A stretch of 10,297 bases of DNA from an uncultured Dyadobacter sp. (GTDB lineage Bacteria > Bacteroidota > Bacteroidia > Cytophagales > Spirosomataceae): positions 1-10,297 of the forward strand of contig CALGRQ010000390.1 in the NCBI GenBank assembly GCA_937880795.1, in the 5' to 3' direction. The notes under the pieces were generated by a model. That model was given only the letters and a program-made list of their open reading frames with translations, was not told the DNA's origin and searched no databases. Both the position numbers and the translations under genes were made by a program. Numbering within the stretch: position 1 is the stretch's first letter; the number at the start of each line of letters is the position of its first letter. Of this stretch, positions 1-6,856 are shown piece by piece.

Positions 1-4
1 TTTA

Positions 5-1288
5 TTATCTGTTTGACATTTCTTTGAACGGACGCAATGGCTCGCCAACATAAACCTGACGTGGACGACCGATTGGTTCTTTGTTTGTACGCATTTCTTT
101 CCACTGCGCAATCCATCCTGGAAGACGACCGATAGCGAACATTACTGTAAACATATTGGTTGGGATACCCAAAGCACGGTAGATGATACCAGAGTAGAAG
201 TCTACGTTCGGGTATAGTTTACGCGATACGAAGTATTCGTCTTCAAGTGCCGCTTTTTCAAGCTTCTGAGCAATCTCCAAAACAGGATCGTTGATACCCA
301 ATTTGTTCAATACGTCATCAGCTGCTTTTTTGATAATTCTGGCACGTGGATCAAAGTTTTTGTAAACGCGGTGTCCAAATCCAAACAGTCTGAAACCACT
401 TGCTTTGTCCTTAGCCATGTCAATGTACTTTTGTACATCTCCACCATCTTGTTTAATGGCTTCAAGCATTTCAATTACTTCCTGGTTTGCTCCACCATGA
501 AGTGGTCCCCATAGGGCGCTAATACCAGATGAAATGGAAGAGTAGATATTTGCGTGTGACGAACCAACCAATCTCACTGTGGAAGTAGAACAGTTTTGTT
601 CGTGATCTGCATGAAGAATCAATAACTTGTTCAAGGCAGCTGAAACCACAGGGTCAACCTTGTAATTGGCTACCGGTAACGAGAACATCATGTTCAGGAA
701 GTTTGAACAATAGTCTAGCTCATTCTGTGGGTAGTTCACCGGATGTCCCTGAGACTTTTTGTAAGACCAGGTTGCAATCGTTGGTAATTTTGCCAGTAAG
801 CGAATGATATGTAATTGAGTAACTTCATCCCAATTCTGATCTGCACTTTCTGGATAAAACGCGCTCATAGCGCTTACCAACGACGAAAGAACTCCCATTG
901 GGTGAGCATTCACAGGAAATCCTTCAAAAATCTTACGCATATCTTCGTTTACCAAAGTATGCGTTCTAATCTCATGTTCAAATGAAGCAAATTGCTCTGA
1001 AGTAGGCAATTCACCATAAATTAGCAAATACGCCACTTCAAGAAACGACGATTTCTCGGCCAATTCTTCAATTGAATAACCCCTGTAATTTAAAACTCCT
1101 TCTTCTCCATCCAGAAAGGTAATTGCACTTTTGGTTGCACCTGTATTTTTGTAACCAGCGTCAATGGTAATGTGACCTGTCTGATCACGTAGTTTTGCTA
1201 TGTCAATGGCTTTCTCTTGTTCACTACCTTCTATTATAGGAAATTGGTAACTCTTACCATCAAGGGTTAATTCAGCTATTTGGGACAT
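5..1288 (-). CDS. gltA: Citrate synthase (type II, hexameric type)
   Basis: Condenses acetyl-CoA with oxaloacetate to give citrate, the entry step of the TCA cycle, in the cytoplasm. The protein is 427 residues, the same length as the E. coli enzyme. The catalytic triad is visible: His264 in GPLHGG, His306 in GFGHRVY and Asp363 in NVDFYSG. The HADHEQN segment (about 226-232) and the C-terminal RPRQVYVG segment are also typical. I place the start at the ATG read from 1288, giving MSQIAELTLDG. The frame stays open upstream to 1369, but those 27 extra residues are hydrophobic, come from AT-rich leader DNA and are not part of any citrate synthase. No Shine-Dalgarno sequence is seen, as is usual in Bacteroidota. 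The gene is downstream of the miaA cluster on the same strand but 307 bases away, so it probably has its own promoter. Identification is very secure. Confidence 0.97.
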   Translation of the reverse strand: MSQIAELTLDGKSYQFPIIEGSEQEKAIDIAKLRDQTGHITIDAGYKNTGATKSAITFLDGEEGVLNYRGYSIEELAEKSSFLEVAYLLIYGELPTSEQFASFEHEIRTHTLVNEDMRKIFEGFPVNAHPMGVLSSLVSAMSAFYPESADQNWDEVTQLHIIRLLAKLPTIATWSYKKSQGHPVNYPQNELDYCSNFLNMMFSLPVANYKVDPVVSAALNKLLILHADHEQNCSTSTVRLVGSSHANIYSSISSGISALWGPLHGGANQEVIEMLEAIKQDGGDVQKYIDMAKDKASGFRLFGFGHRVYKNFDPRARIIKKAADDVLNKLGINDPVLEIAQKLEKAALEDEYFVSRKLYPNVDFYSGIIYRALGIPTNMFTVMFAIGRLPGWIAQWKEMRTNKEPIGRPRQVYVGEPLRPFKEMSNR

Positions 1289-1595
1289 ATTAATAAGTAT
1301 AAAATAAAAGATTAATATAAAAAATGTTGATGCCGCGTCATTCTCAAAAATGAGCATTTCAAAACGCATATTAGACCAACAAAAAAAAACTTGTGTTAAA
1401 TCCTGTAACGGGCGGATATTTTGCCCAAAAACAAAGGTCGCAATATCCTAAAAAACTGTGTACTTTCTATTATTATCTCTGTTTTATTTGTAGAAATTCA
1501 AGATTTGGGCAACTTTATTTCACAATAGGAAGGTTTTTTGATATTATTCTATTGCTAATTGTTGAATAATCTTATTCTATCTGGTTTAGATGGTA
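1289..1595. other. Intergenic region upstream of gltA
   Basis: This 307-base AT-rich stretch has no convincing gene. It should hold the gltA promoter and leader. The best -7 candidate on the minus strand is GACCTTTG (1439-1432), one base off TAnnTTTG, but no TTG lies at the right distance upstream, so the call is weak. At 1544-1580 the nonamer TTATTCTAT occurs twice, 28 bases apart, around a GAATAA-TC-TTATTC palindrome (1564-1577). No strong terminator for the upstream membrane-protein gene is visible. Confidence 0.5.
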
Positions 1596-2039
1596 CTAGT
1601 ACTCATCTGTTTGTATATTGTTTATTGGGTTATTAAAGTTTGTCATTACTGCTTTAACGAGATAGCGCCCGTATATGCCCCCTAATATAACGGGTAATAA
1701 ATGAGCGCCATAAATAAAAGCCTTTCCAGTTATGCGAAATGTAAAACTTGAAAACGTGTTGTAAACATAAGCCAGCCAAGCCATAGAAACAATTAAAAAT
1801 ATTGAAAAACAGATGATTTGAGTCTTTTTGGCTGTAAAAACCCTTAATACCTCACAAATTATCAGAGAGATCGCTACCGATGACGAGACGGTGATCAACG
1901 CACTTCCAAAATCTTTTATATAGGTATGCTTATAGAGCAATACTCCCAGGCGACCAATTAAGTTGGGGTGCGCAAGCAAATAGGCATCGGTTATGGAGAG
2001 CAGCACCAGTAACAAAATGCTGCTTAATTTCTTATTCAT
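1596..2039 (-). CDS. Hypothetical membrane protein, four predicted helices
   Basis: I do not recognise a characterised family. The 147-residue protein has four hydrophobic stretches at about residues 6-23, 44-66, 74-94 and 106-128, separated by short, partly basic loops, and a polar Asn-rich tail (about 134-147). This suggests a small inner-membrane protein. No enzymatic motif or cysteine pair is visible. The start is ATG at 2039, only 25 bases after the miaA stop, so it is probably co-transcribed with miaA and the endonuclease-like gene further upstream. That position is its only functional clue and is weak. The frame is intact and the hydrophobic pattern is coherent, so I regard the gene as real. 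Confidence 0.8.
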   Translation of the reverse strand: MNKKLSSILLLVLLSITDAYLLAHPNLIGRLGVLLYKHTYIKDFGSALITVSSSVAISLIICEVLRVFTAKKTQIICFSIFLIVSMAWLAYVYNTFSSFTFRITGKAFIYGAHLLPVILGGIYGRYLVKAVMTNFNNPINNIQTDEY

Positions 2040-2064
2040 AGAGTGGTAGCGTCGTTAAAGTACT

Positions 2065-3009
2065 TTAATTAAAATTTGTAAGTTGTTCAATATAGTCTTT
2101 GGCAACATACTCAACCTGTTGGTCTACGTTTTTATTGGTATCCAGCCAGTGTATGTGCATACCATCTTTCTCCATTTTTCGAAAGAAAGTCATTTGACGT
2201 TTTGCAAACCGATGTATTTCTGTTTCCAGTTTCACAACCATGTCTGGATATGTTATTTGGCCGGTCAGGTATAACGTGATGTATTTATATTCCAGGCCAT
2301 AGTATATAAGCTGGTCAGCATGTAGACCATTGTTTAGCAAAGCCTGTACCTCTTCAACCATGCCGGATTCCAGTCGTTGTCGCAGCCGCTTTGAAATTCT
2401 TTCCCTGCGAACTTCTACGGGTGGGTTCAATCCATAAATGACCGCCGGATAACCTTCCTTCGCTTCTGCCCATGCTATTTTTTTTTCAGGATTGCTTTCC
2501 AGAAACGCTGAAATTTCGATAGCACGTATCAAACGTTTTTTGGTGCTCACATCGGCTATGGTACTGTAAGGCGTGGTATATTGTTTAAAAAGATTTAATA
2601 GCTCGGTTGGATCCAGTGGTTGCAGTTCGTTCCTTAGCACTTCGTTAACGGGTATGGCTGAATATGCATAACCCGACAGGATGGAATGTAGGTAGAAACC
2701 CGTTCCGCCACATACAACAGTGGTTTTTTTGCGTCCTTCAATTTGGTCATAGGCCATTTTGAAGTCTTTTTGGAATTCATTTACATTATATTGAGTACCG
2801 GCATCCTGAATATTGATGAGATGGTAAGGTACCTGGTAGCCGTCCAGGTTATATTCCTCCAAATCTTTTCCCGTGCCAATATCCATGTTCCGATATATTT
2901 GACGAGAATCTGCACTGATTAGCTCTCCGTCAAGATGTTTACAAATGCGGGTGGCCAGATTTGTTTTGCCAGATGCCGTTGGACCTAATATGATAAGAAG
3001 CGGTTGCAC
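2065..3009 (-). CDS. miaA: tRNA dimethylallyltransferase MiaA
   Basis: Transfers a dimethylallyl group from dimethylallyl diphosphate to N6 of adenosine 37 in tRNAs that read codons beginning with U. This stabilises codon-anticodon pairing. The 314-residue length is normal for the family. Visible motifs are the P-loop GPTASGKT (9-16), the DSRQIYR segment with the catalytic Asp (34-40), GTGK (46-49), GGTGFYLHS (101-109) and the C-terminal RFAKRQMTFFRK segment. The start is a GTG at 3009: upstream in the same frame there are only three codons before the TAA of the preceding gene, and none is a start codon. The nine-base gap suggests translational coupling to the upstream gene. The membrane-protein gene follows 25 bases downstream. 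Confidence 0.97.
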   Translation of the reverse strand: MQPLLIILGPTASGKTNLATRICKHLDGELISADSRQIYRNMDIGTGKDLEEYNLDGYQVPYHLINIQDAGTQYNVNEFQKDFKMAYDQIEGRKKTTVVCGGTGFYLHSILSGYAYSAIPVNEVLRNELQPLDPTELLNLFKQYTTPYSTIADVSTKKRLIRAIEISAFLESNPEKKIAWAEAKEGYPAVIYGLNPPVEVRRERISKRLRQRLESGMVEEVQALLNNGLHADQLIYYGLEYKYITLYLTGQITYPDMVVKLETEIHRFAKRQMTFFRKMEKDGMHIHWLDTNKNVDQQVEYVAKDYIEQLTNFN

Positions 3010-3018
3010 TGTTCGGTT

Positions 3019-3909
3019 TTATTTGGTTGCTTTAACATATTTTCGACTACCGGCGTTGGTAATCGCAACGAGCGGAAGTGAGGCATCCAAGCGGCTATAA
3101 CGCGCAGAAGTACTTTCATCTAACCAGAACGGTATAGCAGGTTTGTCAGAAACCGCTTCAAAGCCCAGTCTTCTATATGCAGCACCATCCGACCATTCCA
3201 AGTCTGCGTAGGTCATGATATCATCCGGAGTAAAGTCATTGGAGAAGGCAGCCATTAGTTTGTTCATCCCTCCTATCACAGTCGTTTCTAACAGATTTGC
3301 AAACCGTATCATTTCAAACGAACGAAAGGGTTTATCTTGTTTTTGGAAAATACGTGCATTGCTGAAAGTTGCAACAGCAACCAGTAAATCTTCCGCTCGG
3401 TTAGGAATTGCAAACTCCTGTTTGAGAATTCGGAAATAACGTACGGGTAAAAACAATCCATATCGGTATTTGGACGAAACATTGCCCTGAAGATGGTTCT
3501 CAGAAAGGAATTGATTTGTTTTACTTTTATCAATACGGGCCACATAGGTTAGCCGGCCTGGTATCCTGGCAGATATCCCCAAAAGCGCCTTGATTCTGGA
3601 TATGACAATATTCCTGGATCGGTTCCATTGATCTTCCCATAGAATAATAGCCAATTTTCCTTGTTGTCTGAACGAATGTACCTCCTGCATGCAACGATTA
3701 TAAAAATCAATTGCTGTTGGACGTTTCCACGAGTTCAGGTCTATCATGAATAATTCGAGAGAATTATTTTGGTGTATTATAGTAACCCGTTCAAATAGAA
3801 GTGTTTCGCTTTTAGCAATAGTTGCGAGAAGGCCATACGTATGCAAGGCTTTTTTCACCTGATGAGAAAAGGATTTTGATTGATCTAATTTAGAGACGGG
3901 GTGACTCAC
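3019..3909 (-). CDS. Hef/Vsr-like endonuclease-related protein with GNAT-like C-terminal domain
   Basis: This 296-residue protein resembles a family best known from phages, where a Vsr/PD-(D/E)xK-like nuclease region (Hef-type homing endonucleases) precedes a domain that looks like a GNAT fold. The N-terminal half has the typical end of the nuclease region: LAIILWEDQW (86-95), then IVISRIKALLG (101-111) and RIPGR (115-119). The C-terminal half has NHLQG (138-142), GLF (151-153), SFEMIRF (197-203), VIGGMNKLMAAF (211-222) and YADLEWSDGAAYRRLGF (234-250), ending in NAGSRKYVK. The usual acidic E-x-NG-x-xWH core of active relatives is not recognisable around residues 50-70, so nuclease activity may be lost. 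Start is GTG at 3909, about 37 bases below a good promoter. It leads the miaA cluster. The family link comes from remembered motifs and is not the result of a search; the biological role is unknown. Confidence 0.75.
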   Translation of the reverse strand: MSHPVSKLDQSKSFSHQVKKALHTYGLLATIAKSETLLFERVTIIHQNNSLELFMIDLNSWKRPTAIDFYNRCMQEVHSFRQQGKLAIILWEDQWNRSRNIVISRIKALLGISARIPGRLTYVARIDKSKTNQFLSENHLQGNVSSKYRYGLFLPVRYFRILKQEFAIPNRAEDLLVAVATFSNARIFQKQDKPFRSFEMIRFANLLETTVIGGMNKLMAAFSNDFTPDDIMTYADLEWSDGAAYRRLGFEAVSDKPAIPFWLDESTSARYSRLDASLPLVAITNAGSRKYVKATK

Positions 3910-4234
3910 AAACTTACTACGAGCTGAATTTTTATGCTTTCAGTTGTTATGACAAATGTACGGTTCTTTTCTCACAAACAAGGAAAAATATCAAAAAGGA
4001 TACGCTTTAATTGTCGCTTTTTTGGCGCGATGTGATCATAGCCGTTTAGCGTCAATTGTGGTACAATATTTCAGATGTGTATAATTCGTAGTTAAGGTGC
4101 GAAGCAGCTGTTGGTGAACTGTTACCAAGTTGATATAAGGTTATTATTTTTATGTTAAAAAGAGGAAAGTCATATTTTGTCCCGTCGCAAAAAGTTATAT
4201 TCACATATTTTAAAACCTTTAACGAAATACCCAT
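3910..4234. other. Divergent intergenic region between the miaA cluster and the hydrolase gene
   Basis: This 325-base stretch separates two divergently read units. Its left end carries a good minus-strand promoter (3953-3981). The right half, AT-rich, should carry the promoter of the hydrolase, but no perfect -7 box is present there. The best guess is TATATTCA (4196-4203) with TTTTG (4175-4179) 16 bases upstream, which is weak. A small perfect inverted repeat, ATTGT-GGT-ACAAT, sits at 4055-4067. No RNA gene or transposon remnant is seen. Confidence 0.5.
3953..3981 (-). promoter_or_regulatory. Predicted promoter of the endonuclease-like/miaA cluster
   Basis: On the minus strand a perfect Bacteroidota -7 box, TACATTTG (3960-3953), is preceded at 18 bases by TTG (3981-3979). 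The expected start of transcription is near 3946, giving a leader of about 37 bases before the GTG at 3909. A second perfect box (TAAGTTTG, 3916-3909) overlaps that GTG, but it lacks an upstream TTG and is badly placed. The spacing is slightly short of the commonly quoted 19-21 bases. Confidence 0.55.
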
Positions 4235-4879
4235 ATGGAACTGAATACAAAGGAGACGGCGCTGGTACTGATCGAATTTCAAAATGATTTCACCTCAGAA
4301 GGTGGAATATTTCACGGTGCAGTCAAAGGAGTAATGGACTCATCCAATATGCTTCAAAATACGATTGAAACGGTTAAGGCAGCTCGTGAAGCAGGCGTAA
4401 ACATTGTATATGTGCCCATTTCCTTTACCCCCGATTATCACGAAGTAACCCCCACTCCGTATGGGATCATGAAGGGTGTGGTTGATAATGGCGCCTTCAA
4501 GCAAAATACCTGGGGAGCAGAAATCGTTGATGTACTAACTCCGGAGGAAGGTGATATCATTATTGAAGGAAAGCGCAGTTTTTGTGCTTTTGCCAGTACA
4601 AACCTCGACTTTATCCTTCGTGGACGCGGTATCAAGAACGTAGTTTTGGCGGGTTATTTGACCAACTGCTGCGTGGAATCGTCCATGCGCACGGCCTATG
4701 ACAAAGGTTTTAATGTGATCTCTTTAACAGACTGTTGCGCCACGCTTAGCCAGGCCGAACATGACAATGCTATAAAGAGCGATTTCCCCATGTTTAGTCA
4801 ACCGATGTCGCACACAGAGTTTATTGCTATCCTGAACAAGGAATCTACTTTAAATTTGAAAGGAAAAGGTTACGAATAA
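4235..4879 (+). CDS. Isochorismatase-family cysteine hydrolase
   Basis: A member of the cysteine hydrolase superfamily that includes nicotinamidase, N-carbamoylsarcosine amidase, RutB-type amidohydrolases and isochorismatase. These enzymes act on amide or vinyl-ether substrates through an acid-Lys-Cys triad. The 214 residues show LIEFQNDF (12-19), Lys113 in EGKRSFCAF and Cys146 in TNCCVESSMRTAYD (143-156), followed by VISLTDCCAT (161-170). The acid of the triad is Glu14 where nicotinamidases have Asp; other family members with an IEFQN motif are known. The substrate cannot be read from the sequence, so I give no gene symbol. Start is the ATG at 4235, which gives the normal N-terminal strand. 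A small secreted protein gene follows 18 bases downstream and may share its transcript. Confidence 0.92.
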   Translation: MELNTKETALVLIEFQNDFTSEGGIFHGAVKGVMDSSNMLQNTIETVKAAREAGVNIVYVPISFTPDYHEVTPTPYGIMKGVVDNGAFKQNTWGAEIVDVLTPEEGDIIIEGKRSFCAFASTNLDFILRGRGIKNVVLAGYLTNCCVESSMRTAYDKGFNVISLTDCCATLSQAEHDNAIKSDFPMFSQPMSHTEFIAILNKESTLNLKGKGYE

Positions 4880-4897
4880 TTGTATTGGAACAACTAA

Positions 4898-5215
4898 ATG
4901 CGTGATGGTATGAACAAGTTAAAATGGGGTCTTTTGTTTTTCTTTGTTATTGGATTTCAACAAGCATATTGTCAAAAGTTTGAGGCCGACATACGCAAGC
5001 TTAATTCGGATATCAACCTGGCTAAAAAGGCTGGTAAACTTACAGATTTAGAGTACAGTAAGTTAAAAAAGGAGCAGGATCAAATTAAATTGGCGCTTGA
5101 TAAAGCCAAAGCGGACGATATTTTTACGCCGGATGAAAAAAATAAGATCCATTCCAAAATTGTTCGTTCCAAGAAGAGGTTGGCAAAATACAAGGTAAAT
5201 CGTGAGATATATTAA
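4898..5215 (+). CDS. Small secreted helical protein of unknown function
   Basis: I do not recognise a named family. The 105-residue protein opens with a probable signal peptide (hydrophobic core about residues 11-20, LLFFFVIGFQ, then QQAYCQ), so it is likely exported to the periplasm. The mature part is highly charged and helical. It appears to hold two related units, GKLTDLEYSKLKKEQDQI (about 46-63) and DIFTPDEKNKIHSKI (about 79-93), each with a T-x-x-E motif followed by a helix. Two starts are possible: ATG 4898 with a weak GGA at 4887-4889, used here, or ATG 4910, which starts MNKLKWGLL and gives a cleaner signal peptide. It lies 18 bases after the hydrolase gene and is followed directly by a strong hairpin. 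Confidence 0.8.
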   Translation: MRDGMNKLKWGLLFFFVIGFQQAYCQKFEADIRKLNSDINLAKKAGKLTDLEYSKLKKEQDQIKLALDKAKADDIFTPDEKNKIHSKIVRSKKRLAKYKVNREIY

Positions 5216-5217
5216 AA

Positions 5218-5259
5218 AATTCCCGACTGATAGAAACTTTGTGCTATCAGTCGGGAATT
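5218..5259. terminator. Perfect 16-bp hairpin terminator between convergent genes
   Basis: Bases 5218-5233 pair perfectly with 5244-5259 around a ten-base loop (AAACTTTGTG). On the minus strand the stem is followed by a run of T residues, so it is a classical terminator for the leftward Lys-rich gene. On the plus strand it follows the secreted-protein stop codon by two bases but lacks a good T run. Confidence 0.85.
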
Positions 5260-5290
5260 GTACTCCGCTTACTTATGGGGCGCAGATTAC

Positions 5291-5404
5291 TTAATAATCT
5301 TTTTTGCCATCCTTTTTTGCTTTCTTTTCAGCGCGTTTTTCTTTTAGATTTTTCTCAGGTTCTTTTTTAGCGCTGCCTTTGTCCAGGTTCTTTCCTTTTG
5401 CCAT
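5291..5404 (-). CDS. 37-residue lysine-rich protein
   Basis: A short open frame, from ATG at 5404 to TAA at 5291, encodes MAKGKNLDKGSAKKEPEKNL followed by 17 more residues ending KKDGKKDY. Fourteen of 37 residues are Lys; with one Arg, seven acidic residues and no hydrophobic core, it is probably disordered and could bind nucleic acid or ribosomes (inference). Short Lys-rich proteins that begin MAKGKN are, to my memory, common in Bacteroidota, but I cannot check this. The frame sits alone in a gap between two genes, and its stop is 32 bases from a hairpin with a T run in the correct orientation. Both points support a real gene. It is 91 bases downstream of the oxidoreductase on the same strand, so it may be co-transcribed or have its own weak promoter (TTATATTG near 5440-5433). 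Confidence 0.7.
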   Translation of the reverse strand: MAKGKNLDKGSAKKEPEKNLKEKRAEKKAKKDGKKDY

Positions 5405-5495
5405 GACTCGTAATTTATAGGTTTATGGTACAATATAAAGTCTTTGCCGTAATAACTGGAATTTGCTATACTTATTTTTTAATGCTTGCATAAAA

Positions 5496-6479
5496 TCATT
5501 CATGCTTTACAATCCAGTCCATAATTAAACTGGATCGGGCTCCGGTTATACCGGTACTTGGACTTTTATCCATTCCCCGTAAATCAGCAACAATTTGGGT
5601 GATCAGTGGCTGTTGTACATGCTCGGGATATGGAATATAGAACACTTCGGTACTCTCAGCTGTATGAACAATGATATCAAATTTTTCAAAGAAAGAGAAA
5701 CTAATTTGTCCTTTTGAGCCTATAACGGTAGCCAGATCTTGGCGTTGGTTCGGGTGCACGGTAAAGCACCAGCTACCATTACCCAATATGCCGTTCTCAA
5801 ACTCCCAATTGGCCACTGTTATATCGTCGGCTTCATAAAGGTTTGCTTGATTTCTGGAAAATCCTGTGGCTTTAACGATAGGACCCAAAAAGTATTCGAG
5901 CAGGTCGAATTGATGTGAGGCCAGGTCGTGGAAATGTCCGCCACCGGATACTTCCGGATTCACGCGCCATTTAGGTTTGGCATCTGGACCGGTTTCTTCT
6001 GCATAGGGTTGCCATTGCAATACAATGTTGACAAATCGAATGTCCCCAATGACACCACTTTCGATCAGTGATTTTACTTTTTGGAAATAGGGCAATGCTC
6101 TTCGATAATATGCTACAAATAGCGGCACCCCGGTTTCTCTACTCACGGCATTCATCCGATCGCATTCTTCGGCGTTGCGTGCCATTGGTTTTTCTACGTA
6201 TACAGGTTTGCCTGCCTGCATGGCTTTGATGGCATAGGATAGATGCGTATCGGGAGGTGTTGCTATATATATCGCATTTACCTCCGGATCGTTAATTAAC
6301 TCGTCGGCATTGCTATACCACTTCGGTACTTGGTGGCGTTGGGCATAATCTTGCGCCAGAGAAGCATCTCTGCGCATTACGGCAATGAGTTTAGAATGTT
6401 CTACCTTGTTGAACGCAGGACCACTTTTCACTTCTGTTACATTTCCACAGCCAATAATTCCCCAATTGATCTGATTCAT
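5496..6479 (-). CDS. Gfo/Idh/MocA-family NAD(P)-dependent oxidoreductase
   Basis: Probably oxidises or reduces a hydroxyl or keto group of a sugar, inositol or related compound using NAD(P), in the cytoplasm. The 327 residues begin with a Rossmann fold: GIIGCGNV (8-14 region) binds the dinucleotide, IATPPDTH (72-79) follows, and VEKPMARNAEEC (95-106) carries the family's conserved EKP lysine (Lys97). The C-terminal alpha/beta domain contains GGGHFHDLASHQFDLLEYFLG (179-199), with Asp185 and His189 in the expected catalytic positions. Length is typical. Start is ATG at 6479, immediately before the Rossmann strand. The true substrate is not evident, because the neighbours do not form a sugar pathway. 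No clear -7 box is visible upstream in 6480-6572. The closest downstream gene is the Lys-rich protein. Confidence 0.93.
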   Translation of the reverse strand: MNQINWGIIGCGNVTEVKSGPAFNKVEHSKLIAVMRRDASLAQDYAQRHQVPKWYSNADELINDPEVNAIYIATPPDTHLSYAIKAMQAGKPVYVEKPMARNAEECDRMNAVSRETGVPLFVAYYRRALPYFQKVKSLIESGVIGDIRFVNIVLQWQPYAEETGPDAKPKWRVNPEVSGGGHFHDLASHQFDLLEYFLGPIVKATGFSRNQANLYEADDITVANWEFENGILGNGSWCFTVHPNQRQDLATVIGSKGQISFSFFEKFDIIVHTAESTEVFYIPYPEHVQQPLITQIVADLRGMDKSPSTGITGARSSLIMDWIVKHE

Positions 6480-6572
6480 GATATTGTCATCGCTTTTGGA
6501 ACTAATACCTAAGTATAATTATTCCTTTTTCTAATGGATTTGCTTTAATTTATATAAAAAACAGAATCATAG

Positions 6573-6794
6573 ATGTCAAGTCAGCCAAACAATCCGCTGC
6601 ACGGAAAAACACTGGAAGCAATATTAAACGAGTTGGTCGATTATTACGGTTGGGAGCAAATGGGCTATTACGTTAAAATTAATAGCTTTATGTTTGAACC
6701 CAGTGTAAAATCAAGCCTTAAATTTTTGAGAAAAACACCATGGGCTCGCCAGAAGGTAGAGGAGTTGTATATCAAGATGCTAGATACCCGTTGA
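6573..6794 (+). CDS. VF530-family (DUF2132) putative DNA-binding protein
   Basis: The 73 residues match the VF530 family, a small all-helical domain named after a Vibrio fischeri protein and described as DNA-binding. The family signature is clear: PNNPLHGKTLEAILNELVDYYGWEQMG (5-31), then PSVKSSLKFLRKTPWARQKVEELY (43-66). The length is normal for the family. The start is ATG at 6573; the PNNPLHG motif begins four residues later, leaving little choice. The cellular role of this family is not well established. It reads in the same direction as the CbpA-like and CbpM-like genes, 62 bases before the former, so it may be part of that transcript. An imperfect small hairpin (about 6822-6840) lies in the gap. 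Confidence 0.9.
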   Translation: MSSQPNNPLHGKTLEAILNELVDYYGWEQMGYYVKINSFMFEPSVKSSLKFLRKTPWARQKVEELYIKMLDTR

Positions 6795-6856
6795 TGACCC
6801 AGCTATAACCCAAAAGGAAGTATAAAATACCTTCATCACTCAACATTCAAGATGAT

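Noticed and set aside
1289..1369. 27-residue hydrophobic N-terminal extension of citrate synthase
   Set aside because: The longest frame adds a membrane-like segment, but citrate synthase is cytoplasmic, the shorter form has the exact family length, and the added DNA looks like an AT-rich leader.
1411..1427. GGGC...GCCC inverted repeat upstream of gltA as a riboswitch or terminator
   Set aside because: Only four base pairs around a nine-base loop, without a T run or a conserved fold.
3909..3916. Second perfect -7 box (TAAGTTTG) for the endonuclease-like gene
   Set aside because: It overlaps the GTG start and has no TTG at the required upstream distance; the box at 3953-3960 is better in both respects.
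4052..4282. 76-residue leftward open frame in the divergent gap
   Set aside because: It begins inside the hydrolase gene, has no recognisable domain and covers the region where the hydrolase promoter must lie.
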